A stretch of 62,154 nt of DNA, from NCBI GenBank assembly GCA_022592445.1, contig JABYQR010000277.1:1-62154 (forward strand), in the 5' to 3' direction. The notes under the pieces were generated by a model that searched no databases, was not told the DNA's origin, and saw only the letters and a program-made list of their open reading frames with translations. This DNA comes from Cytidiella melzeri. Lineage: Eukaryota; Basidiomycota; Agaricomycetes; Polyporales; Irpicaceae. Each line of letters opens with the position of its first letter. Position 1 is the stretch's first letter. Positions 40,223-52,400 of this stretch are shown here, one piece after another. The position numbers and the translations under genes were made by a program.

Positions 40223-42883
40223 GCTAGACTATACAAAACAAGGGCAAAGATTTCCTGTATGGAAACTGTGACAACGCAGGCATGTGCCACATAAATGTGC
40301 GCATGATAAAACGACAAGAGACAGTAGCAGCCATAAAGACTTCTGATAATTACCTGTTGTGGCATAATAGGCTAGAACATCCATGGAAGTGCATTGTTGA
40401 GAATCTTTACAAAGGGACTGAGGAATTACCTGAGCGTATCTCTGTTCCATTCTCAACTGCTTCATGTCACGGAAGTGAACTTGGTCAGGAAAGCAACTTC
40501 CAAAACTACCCTCATTATCACAAGCCAAGGAGCTACTAGAACTGAGTCACTTGGATTTAGTTGAATTTCCTTCACTTTCAAGTGATGGTTATAAGTATGC
40601 CATGACTCTCTTAGACAATACTACTGGTATGGGGGAACAATGTAACCTCAAGCATAAAAACCAAGCGTTATCCGAGTTTAAGAGATGGAAAACATGGGCA
40701 GAAAACCAGACTGGTCAAAAGATGAAGAAGTTTCACAGTGATAGAGGTACAGAGTTCTTGAATGATGAGTTCACTAAATACCTACATCAGTATGGTATAG
40801 AACGTCAGACATCCACGCCTTCTTCACATCAGCAGAATGGTAGAGCGGAACAATGGCAGCAGACAATTGTTTATAAAGCAGAAGCTATGTGTCTCCATGC
40901 TGGTCTTTCTAATGGCTTTTGGAAGTTGTCATGCGAGGCTGCCGTATACGTTTATAACCCCTTACTAAGTCAGCGTCTTAATTGGCACACACTTATTGAG
41001 AAAGTTTTGGGTGAAAACCCTGATATTTCTCGCCTTCGTGTATTTGGATGTCGCGCATACGTCTTTATACACAAGGAACATCGTCAGAACAAGCTGTCTG
41101 CCAAGGCAGCTCCTATGATATTCGTTGGATATGAACCTGGTCTTAAGGGTTACCGGTTCTGGGATAAACAACGGATAGTCTTAGCGACCGACGTAAAGTT
41201 TGACGAGAATACTTTCCCATATTGTACCGATCTTGATACTTCTCTTTCCAAACCACCCCAATCCAACGATAATCCACAACCTCTACATGATATTGATTTA
41301 CCTTTTGTTGATGAGGACGATGATGCTGGTCACAATGAGCTTGATGATAGAGATGATAATCATCCAAGACAACAAGAACCGCAGAATCCTTCTCAGCAGC
41401 CTGTACCTCAGCCGAGAGCACCCAGTCGTAATACCCGCGGCACACCAGTCAGTAGACCGCAGCAAGCACTGCCTCAGCCTTCACGTTCAAACGCACATCA
41501 ACCAGTACAGCAGCAACCACTGTCTCGACCAAAGAGATCAACTGCTGGAAAGAATCCTTCGCTTGGCTTTAATCCAGTCGACGAAGTGAAGCGTAATGAA
41601 CAGGCAGTTGCACGCGATAAGGGTGTTGAAAAGCAACAAAAGGAGCAAACGGCTAAATGGAGAGAATCAACAAAGCCAGCAGTACCTGGACCAGTAAGAC
41701 GTACAGTGTCCACTTCAGTACCTGGATCTTCTAGATTACCTTTGACACCGGAGGAATCAAACATTGATCTTCCATCTGATCTGCCAAGTCAATCAGAGGA
41801 TCAATCTGAATCTCTAGAACATATATTGTCATCATATGTCACGGCTTTTGCAATGAACGAATTTCCTCAGACTTGGAAACAAGCAATGAAAAGTGACAAT
41901 AGAGATTTATGGTATGCTGCTGCACAAGACAAAATTGCCTCTCAGATGAAGAATGGCACTTGGAAGCTTGTTAAACGGCCAGACCCCTCACAAAAAATAG
42001 CCAAATGCAAATGAGTCTTTGCAGTCAAATCTGATGGTCGTTACAAAGCACGTCTTGTAGCAAAAGGCTTCATGCAAGTTGAAGGAATCGATTATCAAGA
42101 AACTTTCTTCTCACCAGTTGCACGTTTTGGGTCCATCCGCACGCTACTAGCTATAGCTGCACTCGAGAATTGGGAAATCAAGGCACTGGACATAAAAACA
42201 GCATTCCTGTACAACAAACTGGATGAGGAAATCTATATGGAACAACCAGAAGGTTTTGTAGAGAAGAGAAAAGAGAACCATGTTTGTTTGCTTAAGAAAG
42301 CCATTGATGGACTTAAACAAGCTTCACAAACTTGGATTATCAAAATACACAATACACTTGTAGCTTGAGGCTTTGAACATATTGAGTCCAATGCTGGTGT
42401 ATACATATATCACCAACAAGAGGGGACTTTGATGCTTATCCTCTATGTTGATGACATATTTCCTATTGGCAATGATAGAGCTGGGATCAAAGCACTAAAA
42501 ACAAATCTCATGAATCAATATGAGATGCATGACTTAGGAGAAGCAAAGCTAATCCTAGGCATGCAAGTGCATAGAATTGTAGAGAGCATACACTCTACCT
42601 TTCTCAAGGGTCATATATTGAAGATGCCCTTAAACATCTTCAAATGATCAATGCTAATCCTGCCCGTACACCTTTACCATCTGGACTAGAACTTGGTAAA
42701 GCAGATTCCAACTATACAGCAGAACACAAGCTTAGAAGTTCATATCAAGCCTTGATTGGTGCACTCATTTATGTTATGATCAGCACTTGTCCCAACATTT
42801 CATAAGCTGTCATACATCTTCCTCAGTATATGTCAAATCCCACTCAGATCCATATGAACACTGCGAAGTACATACTCCGTTAT
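40223..42883 (+). pseudogene. Copia-2 integrase and reverse transcriptase
   Basis: GAG-pre-integrase (NYLLWHNRLEHPWKCIV), then the integrase core with MTLLDNTTGMGEQ, KKFHSDRGTEFLNDEF, QQNGRAEQ and the C-terminal MIFVGYEPGLKGYRFWD. A long polar linker and RT follow: EGIDYQETFFSPVARFGSIR, LDIKTAFLYNKLDEEIYMEQ, LILYVDDIFPIGNDRAG with the catalytic YVDD. Stops at about 42012, 42366 and near 42800. It runs into MITE copy 3 inside the RT-RNase H connection. Confidence 0.88.
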
Positions 42884-43530
42884 CACTAGGGGCAAACATC
42901 AATTTCACACACCTTGAAATTTGCATGATTACCCACTTAAATGTTAACTATCAGCAGATAATCCATAAGCAGTTTTGGGCTCGGAATTGTTTCTTAATGT
43001 TTGAGAATAGCAAATAATGCTATACAAATTCTGTGCCTTTGCAGGGGCAGGAAATTATGTTTTTTAATTGGTAGGTTAAATCAGAAAGAAAAATGAAAGG
43101 AAGTTTACCTCTCAAGGCTTGGAAAATCAAGTGGAAAAGATGCCTTACAAGGATTTGGAAAAGGGCATGAAAAAATCCAGAAAAGGAAAGGGCAGGTAGA
43201 ATTTCCGGCGACGTGCTACTGAAAAGTTCTGGAAAGTTGTTTGCCACATTATGTTTGCCATCACCCAACACACGTGGGAAATCTATTTGTCTTTACAATT
43301 TTAGGTTGGTTGGAAATCTGCCCGAAAAATCAATATTCACACAGATTTTTGGAGCGCGGAAAGGCTGCCAGTAGATAGGCTCAAAAATCTGTAGAAAATT
43401 CACAAGAATGTCTTTGATTGTATATCAATGTAACCTACCAAACATAACCAGATATTCACGGGATTTTTAACATCTCAAATAACTCTCACAATAATTTCAC
43501 GCCATGTGAAATCAGCCTTTGCCCGCAGTG
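42884..43530. mobile_element. CACTA-type MITE, copy 3 (647 bp)
   Basis: Ends CACTAGGGGCAAAC and GCCCGCAGTG, flanked by TAT (42881-42883) and TAT (43531-43533). It lacks two internal segments present in copies 1 and 2, including the GGCGGGGCG stretch, as copy 4 does. Its right third, however, is almost identical to copy 1. Confidence 0.93.
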
Positions 43531-44049
43531 TATTTACTTGGTACTCAGTCATACGCTATCAAGTATGATGAACACAGTCAATCTGGACCAGACTGGGCTG
43601 ATAACAAAGATGATAGACATTACACTACTGGCTATGCATTCCTTCTGGCCAAAGGAGCAGTGTCATGGATCACGAGGAAACAAAATACCATAGCACTCTC
43701 TTCAATGGAAGCAGAGTACATGGCATTATGCGACACAGCAAGGCAGTGTGCTTGGATACGTACTATGCTTACCGAATTGGATATGTCACCAAAAGGTCCC
43801 ACTACGCTCTATTGCGACAACCATGATGCCATCTTCTTCACAAAGAATCCAAAGATCAAAGCTTGTTCAAAGCACATTGACATTTGTTACCACTATGTTT
43901 GCAAGTTTGTAAATGACAACAAAAAGGCAGAACTCTATGCCATCCAAACTGAAGACCAAGTTGCTGATATTATGACCAAGTCATTGGCATTTCAGAAACA
44001 GTCTAAATTGAGTGGGAGTCTTGGACTAGTGAACTTCACCGCACCCTAA
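43531..44049 (+). pseudogene. Copia-2 RNase H
   Basis: GPDWADNKDDRHYTTGYAFL, ALSSMEAEYMALCDTARQ, TLYCDNHDAIFFTKNP, CSKHIDICYHYVCKFV and VADIMTKSLAFQKQ: the complete C-terminal RNase H with the Asp/Glu residues in place, ending with TAA. It is in frame with the RT fragment once the MITE and one TAT are removed. Confidence 0.88.
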
Positions 44050-44106
44050 TGAGATGCTGTCATTCAAAGTAACTTAAAGCAAAATGATGTTGGCATCAAG
44101 TGGAAG

Positions 44107-44594
44107 TGTCAAAGCAAGATTGTATTGCTGATCATCAGAGATCAGATCTATGGACGATGTAGATTAGATATGTAGATAGATAAGATCAGAAAGTACATAG
44201 CATGTGATTCCATCATTATTATGGCCACACACGACGCAACACTTGCACCTTATTGCATTGTGTTCCAGTAGTTTCCATTACTGAATAGCAGAAGTACCAT
44301 GAGGCTTCTGCATGACTCATTCATATACCATATGTATTGAGCTTACTAAAGGCTCAGTCAGCACCATTCAGTTATGCAGGATGCTCAGTTATTGCTTACA
44401 TTCTCTATTCAGTAGTATTAGCAAGCATGACTGTGCATTACCAATCCTTACTCATATGACATTACTGTAGCATTAGTAATCTAGTTACAGACATGTATAT
44501 ATACCACTCGTAGAGAGCAGAGAAAGAACAAGACACTTACTCCCACAGTTGGTTAACCTTCCAAGTCATCCCCTACACTTGTAACTTTCAAACA
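44107..44594 (+). repeat. 3' LTR of Copia-2
   Basis: 488 bp, TGTCAAAGCAAG to CTTTCAAACA, preceded by the purine-rich AAGTGGAAG. TATATATAC near 44495 is the likely promoter. It is 25 bp shorter than the Copia-3 LTR, which has a small tandem duplication. Confidence 0.93.
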
Positions 44595-44614
44595 ATTCCA
44601 TTCTCCCAGCTATT

Positions 44615-45066
44615 CCTCCCAATGGTGTCCTTATATGGATGTCATTACCAAGCCCTTACATGCCGAGGAGTTCTGTAAATTCATTGAGTGCCTCCTTGAT
44701 GTCATGAATCCTTACCCAAAGTGGAACTTGTTCCTCATCATGGATAATGCAAGTACTCATCACTTTTAAGGCATCTGGAAGATGGTGTAGGCACAGTATG
44801 TTCACCTTTCTATCTCCCTTTCATCTGCTGAATCCTGTTAGTGGCATGCAGTTGCTGTATCTCCCTTCCTACTCTCCCAACTACAATCGATAGAAGAAGG
44901 CTTTTTGGCCACCAAGCCTTGTATTTGTAGACATCCCAATAGGGTTCTTGGGGAGCTCACTGGGCAGGATACCTGTGATATCTTCCAAGTCCTTTGGGAA
45001 GCAGTATATGCTGCAATAATTCCAGCAAATATTGCAGGCTGGTTTTGCAATAGTGGCTATCTAGTG
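44615..45066 (+). pseudogene. C-terminal part of a Tc1/IS630-like DDE transposase
   Basis: Plus strand: MNPYPKWNLFLIMDNASTHH (second catalytic Asp in MDNA), a broken segment, QSIEEGFLATKPCI (Glu of the triad in the IEEGF motif) and a C-terminal ANIAGWFCNSGYLV. This is the DDE_3-type fold of Tc1/mariner relatives. The N-terminal part is absent; the Copia-2 insertion site lies just upstream, but the left flank of Copia-2 does not supply it. Confidence 0.65.
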
Positions 45067-46213
45067 TAATGTCCAGCACAGTCTGTAAACAAGATGATTA
45101 CTTGACAATAGTATTTGATGCCATGCAGGAAGATAACATTGTGATCTGTAAGAGTATCTAGTTTTCCTTCTCTGCCTTGTGTGCCTCCTGCTTACTTTCT
45201 TTGCCTTCCTCGCCTTCTGCACCATCTGCTTCACTGACTTATAGAGCTCAACAGCCACACCATCAGCCATCTTTACTTTGCACTGATAGAACTCAAGTGG
45301 AAAGTTGAGAACCATGTGCCTGTAGCAAATCCCGTGCTTTTCCATGGCCCGGCAGTATTGCGGGAGATTGTAAGCAGGCTTCTTTGCATGCAATTCCTTC
45401 GGGCATCAGCAACCAGGATAGGCTCATTGTCTGAATCATCATTGGAATTGGGTGTTGCTGAATGCTTCTGCTTGTGAGAACCCTCTGTGACTGCAGCAAT
45501 ACAGTTTGGGTTGGCAAGATTAACAATACAAGCATTGAATGCAGCAGGATCCAGGTAGACATGGAAATCAGCAGCCGAAGTCTTCCAGGAGTGCAAAGAT
45601 TGAGATTTTGGCAGCTTGTTGAGCTGGAGGTTGTCAGGACAATGAAGGCAGTCAGGATCCACATGTCCAAGATGCTATGTCATGTACAATCAGGTCAGTC
45701 AGGTCAATGCACACTACAATTCTAGCGCACACTCACAATCTCATGAGCCCAGTAACCAACTTTGCCAACCCCAACTCTCACATTCTGGCCATCCAACAAA
45801 GCACCACCTGTTTGGACCTGGGTGCTCTGCACATACAAGGTTCTCCTTGACCTTGCATAAGATCTCCAGTGGTATAGCAGTTTTGCTAGGCTTAGGTGCA
45901 GGCTTTGTAGGCGCCAGGAGACATTCCTAATAGATTGATGTGGTCAGTACAAAGTAAACAACAAAGACTTGGAGGCTACCAGGTTGGCAACCTCCATAAA
46001 TACAGGCCACCTGTGCCGCTTACTATCAGAAACATGACCTAAGGCCTCAAAGGCTGATTTGAAATGCTCAGCAGTCTTGGCTCTTGCCTGCTCTACCCCC
46101 ATATTTGCACACACCCTTGACAGATCCTCTGGATTGATATTGTCAATGGCAAAGGTCAGGATGCGCAAGACTGATTGCTCATCTTTGTTGTTGCCACCAT
46201 GTGGCACATGCAC
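45060..46213 (-). pseudogene. Unrecognised multi-exon gene remnant
   Basis: Minus-strand pieces: HVPHGGNNKDEQSVLRILTF (46213-45944), a piece with TKPAPKPSKTAIPLEILCKV and EHPGPNRWCFVGWPE (about 45910-45780), and PDCLHCPDNLQLNKLPKSQS (45662-45273). The order suggests exons of one gene with short introns, but stops interrupt them. The EHPGPNRWCFV motif looks like a repeated agaricomycete hypothetical protein; I cannot name it. Confidence 0.4.
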
Positions 46214-47109
46214 ATCCAGCTTCTGGGGAAACCGCTCTACTAGTTGCAGTATAGAGTGGCTGCATCAGTCATGTGGTTGCAAATTCAGAACTGGCCAAAA
46301 ATACCTTCAGGCTCCTGCTGGTGAGCACAAGATGTGCGCTTCACCGGCAGAAGAAGATTCTGCTGGAGTGCAGCTAGTGGTGCTGGCATATTCATGTCAA
46401 ACTGTGGCCAACAGTATGTGGGACCAAACATGCCATTGTTGAGAGCATGCTGCAAATGGACTACAGCAGTATCTTAAATGCAAAGTGGGATGGCTTGCTG
46501 CGTGCCCAGCATATACTGAGCCCACTGAAAGAGGTAGGGCTGTCAGGATCAGGAGAAACATGATTAGGAAAGTTCTGTGGGTATTGGTCTTCCATGGGAT
46601 GATGATGGGTGTGATCAGCAGCTCAGCAATAGCTTCTTGCACATTTTGCAGAGTATTCCAATTGTTTCTCTCATTTTCTATGTTGCTAAGACCTGAGTGG
46701 CCATTGCAACTAGTTAAGAGTAGGTATATTGACTGGTAACACACACAGACTGGCCCAGCAACTAAACAGATCTTGGGATGGCCAAAATAGGCAACCTCAA
46801 GCTCCCCAAAATTCTCTGGCTGTGTCTACAATTTTGCATTTAGCTGTAAGAAGAGTATTGAGGAATTGAAGCATGAGAACAATAGAGAGGATACAAGACA
46901 GTGAGCAAGACATGGCCTCAGAGTTCCATTTGCTGATCACTAGTGCTTTTTGGAATCTCAACACACAAGGAGGCATGGCCACGCCCATCTCCACTGTTGA
47001 GAGTATTCCTTCTTGTACTCTGGTCACATTGATCAGGAACACAAATGAGTATTTCTCTATGATAGTATATGCTCATATGAGTGGAGACTGCAATTTTTGC
47101 ACCAAAATA
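46214..47109. other. Unassigned stretch
   Basis: A 115-codon minus ORF at 46397-46744 has a hydrophobic segment, but I see no family, intron signals or repeats that support a gene here. Confidence 0.4.
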
Positions 47110-47379
47110 CAGTAGCGGCAAAAAGTGTTGCAACACTACAATTGCGCAATGATTTTCTCATTGTGCAAGCTCATTTCTGCACATTTTTATCTACTCTCAA
47201 TTTTCACACACTATATACAATGTAAAAATCATGTTCCTGGTAGAAATGACTTGGTCTGCATTGTGTGCAAAAAGGCACAATCTGCGCAAAAGCTGCACTT
47301 AGCGCCTGCATGTTGTACTTCTACTATTGTGCATCATCTCAACTATTCTATGTAAAACTTTGTTGAAAAATACTGGTAA

Positions 47380-48910
47380 AATTAGTACCTAGTATAGGCC
47401 CCCTTTGCCTGAGTAAGCTCTGCTGCACAAGTGGGAAGAGACCCATACAATCCCTTGATATACCCATCATCCAAATTTGCCCACTACTCCTTCAATGCCT
47501 CCCACAGCTTCTTCTTATTTGATGGTTGCTGCTTGCGAGCCCTTAATTTGTGGTCTAGACAGTCCCAGACTTTCTCCAGAATATCCATATCTGGTGAATT
47601 TGGAGGCCAGGGCAATACAGTGATCTTGTTCTCCTTGAACCAAGCTGTAGCCAGCTTCAATGTGTGCTTTGAATCATTGTTCTATTGGAAAATGATCTGT
47701 CAGCAGGTCAAATCTTGGTTTACCAATGTGCCCAGAAGACACTCTGATAGGATGGAGCAGTAAAGCTTTGCATCTGTCTTCCCATCAATGCAATGTAGCC
47801 TTCCTTTTCCCTTCAAAGTGATGCATCCCCACACCAGAATATTCACACCCCTGTGCTTCACTGTCTTCTGCACATTCCGGTCCAAAAACTCCTTGCCCTG
47901 TCTTCTTTAGCAGTATTCTGAGCCAAATAAGTTCAATTTGAACTCATCTGAGAACACCGTTACCCCCCACTCTTTCTGCCTCCACCCGATAGCATCTACA
48001 GCCCACCACTTGTGCTTCTCTCTATGGGCTACAGATAGAAACAGCTTTTGTTGACACACATATCCCTTCAGCTCAATTTCTGCAAGTGTTAAGACCAACT
48101 ATCATCAAGAGACAAGTTGTCAAGTCAGAACACCTTGGTGTAGCTACACATAAGTTCAAATGATGGTCTAGGCCGCACGGTTGCTGTAAAGCACAGTGGC
48201 AGACAGATGATGGATCGATTGAAGGAATATTGATACAAAGTGGATAGACTGAGGTTCTAGCCCCACGTCTAGCAGCCATTTATACATGTTGACCTAACTA
48301 CTTATGGACCAGTGCAATGTAGTGGTAGCCAATCAACAGAATGGAAAGGAAAAACAATAGACAATAGAGAGATGGAACATGAGCCAAAGAACAATAGAAA
48401 AGGGGTTGGACCCAATAGAACAGTAACAGAGTTATAGAAGAGCCAAGGGTAGAACCAAAGCAATGGTAACCAATTGGAGTTAGGTCTGAAGTAACAAGAA
48501 CAAGGAAAGGGAAGTCAATGACATAATAGTCCATGTTGAACAGAAATGACAAGGCATTGGAAGTGATGGGGGAGGACAAGTTGGATTGTCAAGGTAAAGC
48601 AAAGAAATAGCTAGCTACTTGTTATGAGAAAAGAATGAAAATAGCAAAGTGCAAAGACCATTTGCAACAGCAAGGTTGTGATGCATTGTTTGGGCAGCCA
48701 TTTGTGGGAACTGCAGGCCTGTAGCGTTGCAGGCCTCTTGTTGTGCCAGGAGTAAAGTGGTGTGACAGAGATCACAGTCTTGTAAAACACAAGGACAACC
48801 TGTCTTGGGCTTTCTTGGATATAAATTGGGATTGTGAGATAGGTTTTTGATGGTGTGATAGATGGTGGACCGGTGGACAGAGACTTTTTTGCAAATGTCA
48901 GCCACACTGG
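47380..48910 (-). pseudogene. Tc1-like transposase
   Basis: The N-terminal helix-turn-helix piece (48905-48670) has MADICKKVSVHRSTIYHTIK and EACNATGLQFP. After LTR-F come IELKGYVCQQKLFLS, VTVFSDEFKLNLFGS (first Asp), ILVWGCITLKGKGRLHCIDG, NNDSKHTLKLATAWF (second Asp in NND, normally DND) and PWPPNSPDMDILEKVWDC (third acid). Cut-and-paste transposase. At least three stops and the Asp-to-Asn change inactivate it. Confidence 0.85.
48087..48669 (-). mobile_element. Solo LTR-F in the Tc1 transposase
   Basis: 583 bp, plus strand TGTTAAGACC to TTTGCAACA, flanked by exact GCAAG duplications (48082-48086, 48670-48674). On the minus strand TATAAATGG lies near 48276-48284. Removing it restores the transposase order (HHNL to AEIELKGY). 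Confidence 0.9.
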
Positions 48911-49098
48911 CACCTTCATTATGCTGAGTTCAAATTTGGGCCTTTTTAGTAGGGGTACACTGCACCATATGTGTGGTCTAGAGTTGGGAGAGTGGGTGGT
49001 ATGGAAAAAAGTACGAGAGTGGTGAAGTAAAAGGATTAAAGAACAAAACAAACCCAAACAGTGGTTGTGCGCTTGACGGGCGCCTAGCGTCGTAACCT

Positions 49099-49321
49099 GT
49101 CAACGAGACACGTCTGGTACAGGATGAGTAGACGATACATTATACAACGCATACATGCGTACCTGGTACAGGATGAGTAGATGATACAGCTCTCCTGTCC
49201 CAGTCCGAAAGCTTTATACAATAATGTGATCAGCGGATGTCCGTGTATAGTAACCCTCAATCACTTGGCGCTGATGCGCTCATTTCCTAAACCGGATGCC
49301 CTGGCGGGTCACCATCTGACA
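49099..49321 (-). repeat. Short 3' LTR of Copia-4
   Basis: Minus orientation, TGTCAGATGGTG at 49321 to CTCGTTGACA at 49099, preceded by the purine tract at 49322-49331. It contains a 26-bp tandem-like duplication (CTGGTACAGGATGAGTAGA at 49113 and 49172). From 49000 to 49098 the sequence resembles a GGCGCC-containing motif near the end of LTR-E. Confidence 0.7.
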
Positions 49322-50195
49322 CCCCCCCTTGACCCGTCACTATCCCCAGCATTTCCATTGCTTGCGTATGCATGACTCGTCCTAGCGACTTCGTGAATAT
49401 GTCGGCTGAATTCTCCTTTCCGATTACTCGTTCGACATTGATCCTTCCGTCGTTAACACAGTTCCTTATGAAGTGCGCCCTGATATCGATATGTTTCATT
49501 CTTGTATGTCCGTGTGGGTCGTGTGTAGACGCGATCGTTCCATTGTTGTCGCAGAAAAGCGATGTGGGTTCAGTCTGTGGGAAGCCGAGCTTGCCGAGGA
49601 GTTGTCAAAGCCATATGACTTGACATGCTGCGTGCGAGCATGCAAGGTACTCGGCCTCGCACAAGGATAGGGCGACTACTGCCTGCTGTTTTGAACTCCA
49701 CGCAACGGGCGACCGGTGTATGACCATCACATAGCCCGAGATTGATTTCCTCCCTTCTCCAGATCCCCAGTCCGAGTTGGTGAATGCGTGGAATAATGGA
49801 TATGCTGGGTCGAGATTGCCTAGAGTCAGCCCGAGCGACCTGGTTCCTTGTAGATAGCGTAATAGGTGCTTTGCGGCAGCCCAGTGAGAGTGAGTGTAGC
49901 ACGACATAAACTTGGCGAGTTCTCGCACAGTGTAGGCAATGTCGGGACGTGTCGTCGTGGCGAGGTACATCACCTTTCCTACCAGCGTACAGTAAGGAAG
50001 TGCCTTCAGTTCTTCGCGTTCCTTGAAGCTCGTTGGCATGTCTTCTCGTGACAGAGCGGCCTTTGGAGGTAACGGAGTTGTTGTGGCATTGCTGAACTCC
50101 ATGTCGAATAGTCGTAGGATGGATAACGTGTATGCCTCTTGCAATAGCATGATATACCGTCTCGATCGGTTTCTTGTGACCTTGCACCCAAAATT
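49322..50195 (-). pseudogene. Copia-4 RT C-terminus and RNase H
   Basis: LQEAYTLSILRLFDMEFSNA, KVMYLATTTRPDIAYTVREL, FTNSDWGSGEGRKSISGYV and VALSLCEAEYLACSHAACQV are open for 181 codons (50150-49605). After a frame change come FCDNNGTIAST and MKHIDIRAHFIRNCV. The element is truncated 5' near 50195 against the Tc1 leader. Confidence 0.85.
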
Positions 50196-50336
50196 TTGTT
50201 TTCATTGTAGACAGATTCTATACATACAATACTCAATGTACAAAAAGAGACTGACAAAAATACGCAGTTTTGAGCTCAAACGGAGTGCAAAAAGTTGGGT
50301 GCTTGCAGTGTTGCAAGACTTTTTGCTGCTACTGTA

Positions 50337-51030
50337 TGTGCTCATTCTACTTCAGTAAGTTCATCAATCACAGTTCACTTGTGAACTAGGTGCAAAATCC
50401 GAGGTATTCAATTTTTTCTATCTGCACTGAGCTCTACCATACTTTGCACAAGGAGCTCAATAGTTTGAATACATATGTGTTTTTTTTCGGAGTGATTGAG
50501 TGAGCAGAAGTACCTTCCCAACCAAATAGTTCACTTCTTATCTCTACACGCCCAGGCAAAGCCTGGGTGCTGTAGTATGTCCGGGCGAGGATGTCCAATG
50601 CAGCATCTGACCACATCGCACCGACATATGCCGCACTTGCATCCCTTCAATAGGAAATACTTAATGATCCACATAACGTACTCCGTAGATAGCGCACCAA
50701 TGTCAAAGTCACATTGGGCCTGAGACTTCCTCTGTAGTTTATACCAACATTGTGCCAACAAGGGATATATATGTGTAGTCTGTAGTAAACATCCAGCCCA
50801 CAATGCTCTCATGATGTGCACCGGATGTACAATGGATCAGATTTCACATAGTCACACATTTGGATCATATTAGCAAGCAATGAATTTAAGCTATCAAAAG
50901 GGTACGACATGGTGTGAAAGACAGGGAGCCAGAGCAGAGAAACAACAGAGCGCAAAGACAAGAGGAGAATGAGCGCAACAACAAGAGGACAAAAAGCGCG
51001 ACAACAAGAGAACAAGCACGACCACCACAA
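50337..51030. other. Unassigned stretch between Tc1 and the next gene
   Basis: It may be the 3' flank of the minus-strand gene upstream. A GTTCACTTGTGAAC palindrome lies at 50365-50385. A minus ORF at 50531-50821 is Cys-rich but not supported as a gene. Confidence 0.35.
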
Positions 51031-52400
51031 TCAGATAACAACACCGCGCATGAACTTCTTGACAGCCCGCTGATTGGAAAGGAGATCAGCGGAGCCCATG
51101 GGCAGCACTCCGTTGCAGATGGGGAACATGTGCAAGTTGGCTTTGAGGCAGTTGTCGAAGTACCTATTGACTTGTTAAGTAACTGTGCCGCTAAGACTTG
51201 GCAACGACTCACTCTGAGAAGCATTGCAGCCTGCGCATTGGATGCCCACTTGGCCTTGAGCTTGACATTCACCTTCTGAAGCTCATTGTCGACGTACTTC
51301 CAGTAGCTGTCATCCTTCTTTGAAGGCCCGGCAGCGCTGCTTGCGCCTTTGGCAGCAGTGTTGGCTTGAAGTTTGCAATGCTTGAGATGGCACTGACACT
51401 GCAAATTAAGGTTAGCAGGGCAAACTTCCCTCATGAGCAACAGGACTTACAAGAAAAGTGAAGCGAACGTAGTGCGAGCAATCTGTGCTGATGTATTCAG
51501 GCACGATGTTGCTGACCAGGGCCATTATATCTTGTGCCCCTTTGTGCGACTTGTTTTTGTCCGTGCTTGAGACGAGGGATGCGGCAATCTGTAGTGTAAG
51601 ATCAGTGACCATCAAGCCATGTTGATAGAATATTGCGACTCACCGTGGCCTTGATATCTGATTGGTGGCGGGTCATGGCATTGCTTTTGATGGTCCGGAT
51701 TGTCCTCCACTTCTCCATGAAGTGCAAGGTGACGCAATTGAGCTTGAAGGGACCCCTTGACAAAGGTCTGTGAATGTTTGGAAGATAGCACATACGACAC
51801 GCATGCTGTAGAGCGCACTCACCATGACCGTGTCAACGGCATTCTTGAGGTAGGCAGGAATTGACGGACACATCAAGCACACCAAAACCTGGTCGGTAAC
51901 ATGGGCCTTGTAAGACTTAGACAGCAGAGTCTTGTTGCTCTTTGCCAAGAGCTGGGCCTTGAGGAGGACAAAAGTAATGCTGCGTTGGTCAGAATCAAGC
52001 TGTAGCAGTAATGTCAGTAAGTGGTAGGACGGAATGGTGTTACTTACCTGGCTGAAGTGGTCAGCTGCGGTCTTGTTGAGACAATACTACAAGCATCTGC
52101 TGTGCGCAAATGCAAGCAATTGCTTCTTTCTCTCAGGTCCCAGCTCGGGGGAACTATCACGGCGACGACGACAAATGGACCCAACAGGTTGAACACCAAT
52201 GCTGATGGAGGCAATGGATTCAGTGCCGTCTGATTGGGAAAGTTCCGGGACGTTGTTGAGGCCGGTGTTGTTCTCGCTGGTACTGGGGGGGTAGAGGAGG
52301 AAGGAAATTGAAGGTTTGTGGCCACGGCTTATTGCGACGAGGGCATGTTGCCACAAAAAAAGGTTGTCAAAGAGACTCATGAGAGAGAGGCAGCAAACAA
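51031..52400 (-). pseudogene. Multi-exon hypothetical gene with short introns
   Basis: Minus strand from the ATG near 52380: MSLFDNLFLWQHALVAISRG, a RRRRDSSPELGPERKKQLLA segment, a TAG in frame, and YCLNKTAADHFSQ to a GTAAGT donor (about 52050). Following exons: LDSDQRSITFVLLKAQLLAK, FKLNCVTLHFMEKWRTIRTI, IAASLVSSTDKNKSHKGAQD, CQCHLKHCKLQANTAAKGAS through KKDDSYWKYVDNELQKVNVK, and YFDNCLKANLHMFPICNGVL ending at 51031. The introns are 47-55 bp with GT-AG ends. Two junctions do not keep phase, so it is probably a pseudogene. I recognise the style of a repeated agaricomycete family but no named domain. Confidence 0.5.

Larger units (their letters stand above)
26552..44594 (+). mobile_element. 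Copia-2: Ty1/Copia element with nested insertions
   Basis: It is flanked by exact ATTCC duplications (26547-26551 and 44595-44599). Order: truncated 5' LTR, a long leader with several ORFs, gag, protease, [Gypsy-B], integrase, RT, [MITE copy 3], RNase H, polypurine tract, 3' LTR. Without the insertions it would be about 7.9 kb, long for Copia because of some 2.6 kb between LTR and gag. The end of the 5' LTR and the primer site are deleted, so this copy could not be reverse transcribed. Confidence 0.93.
47110..50334 (-). mobile_element. Tc1/mariner element with two nested retroelement pieces
   Basis: Terminal repeats CAGTAGCGGCAAAAAGTGTT (left) and CAGTAGCAGCAAAAAGTCTT (right, reverse complement) agree at 26 of 28 positions including GCAACACT. 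Both are flanked by TA (47108-47109, 50335-50336). The transposase reads on the minus strand. Insertions: solo LTR-F (48087-48669) and a truncated Copia-4 (49099-50195), so the original element was about 1.6 kb. Confidence 0.88.
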
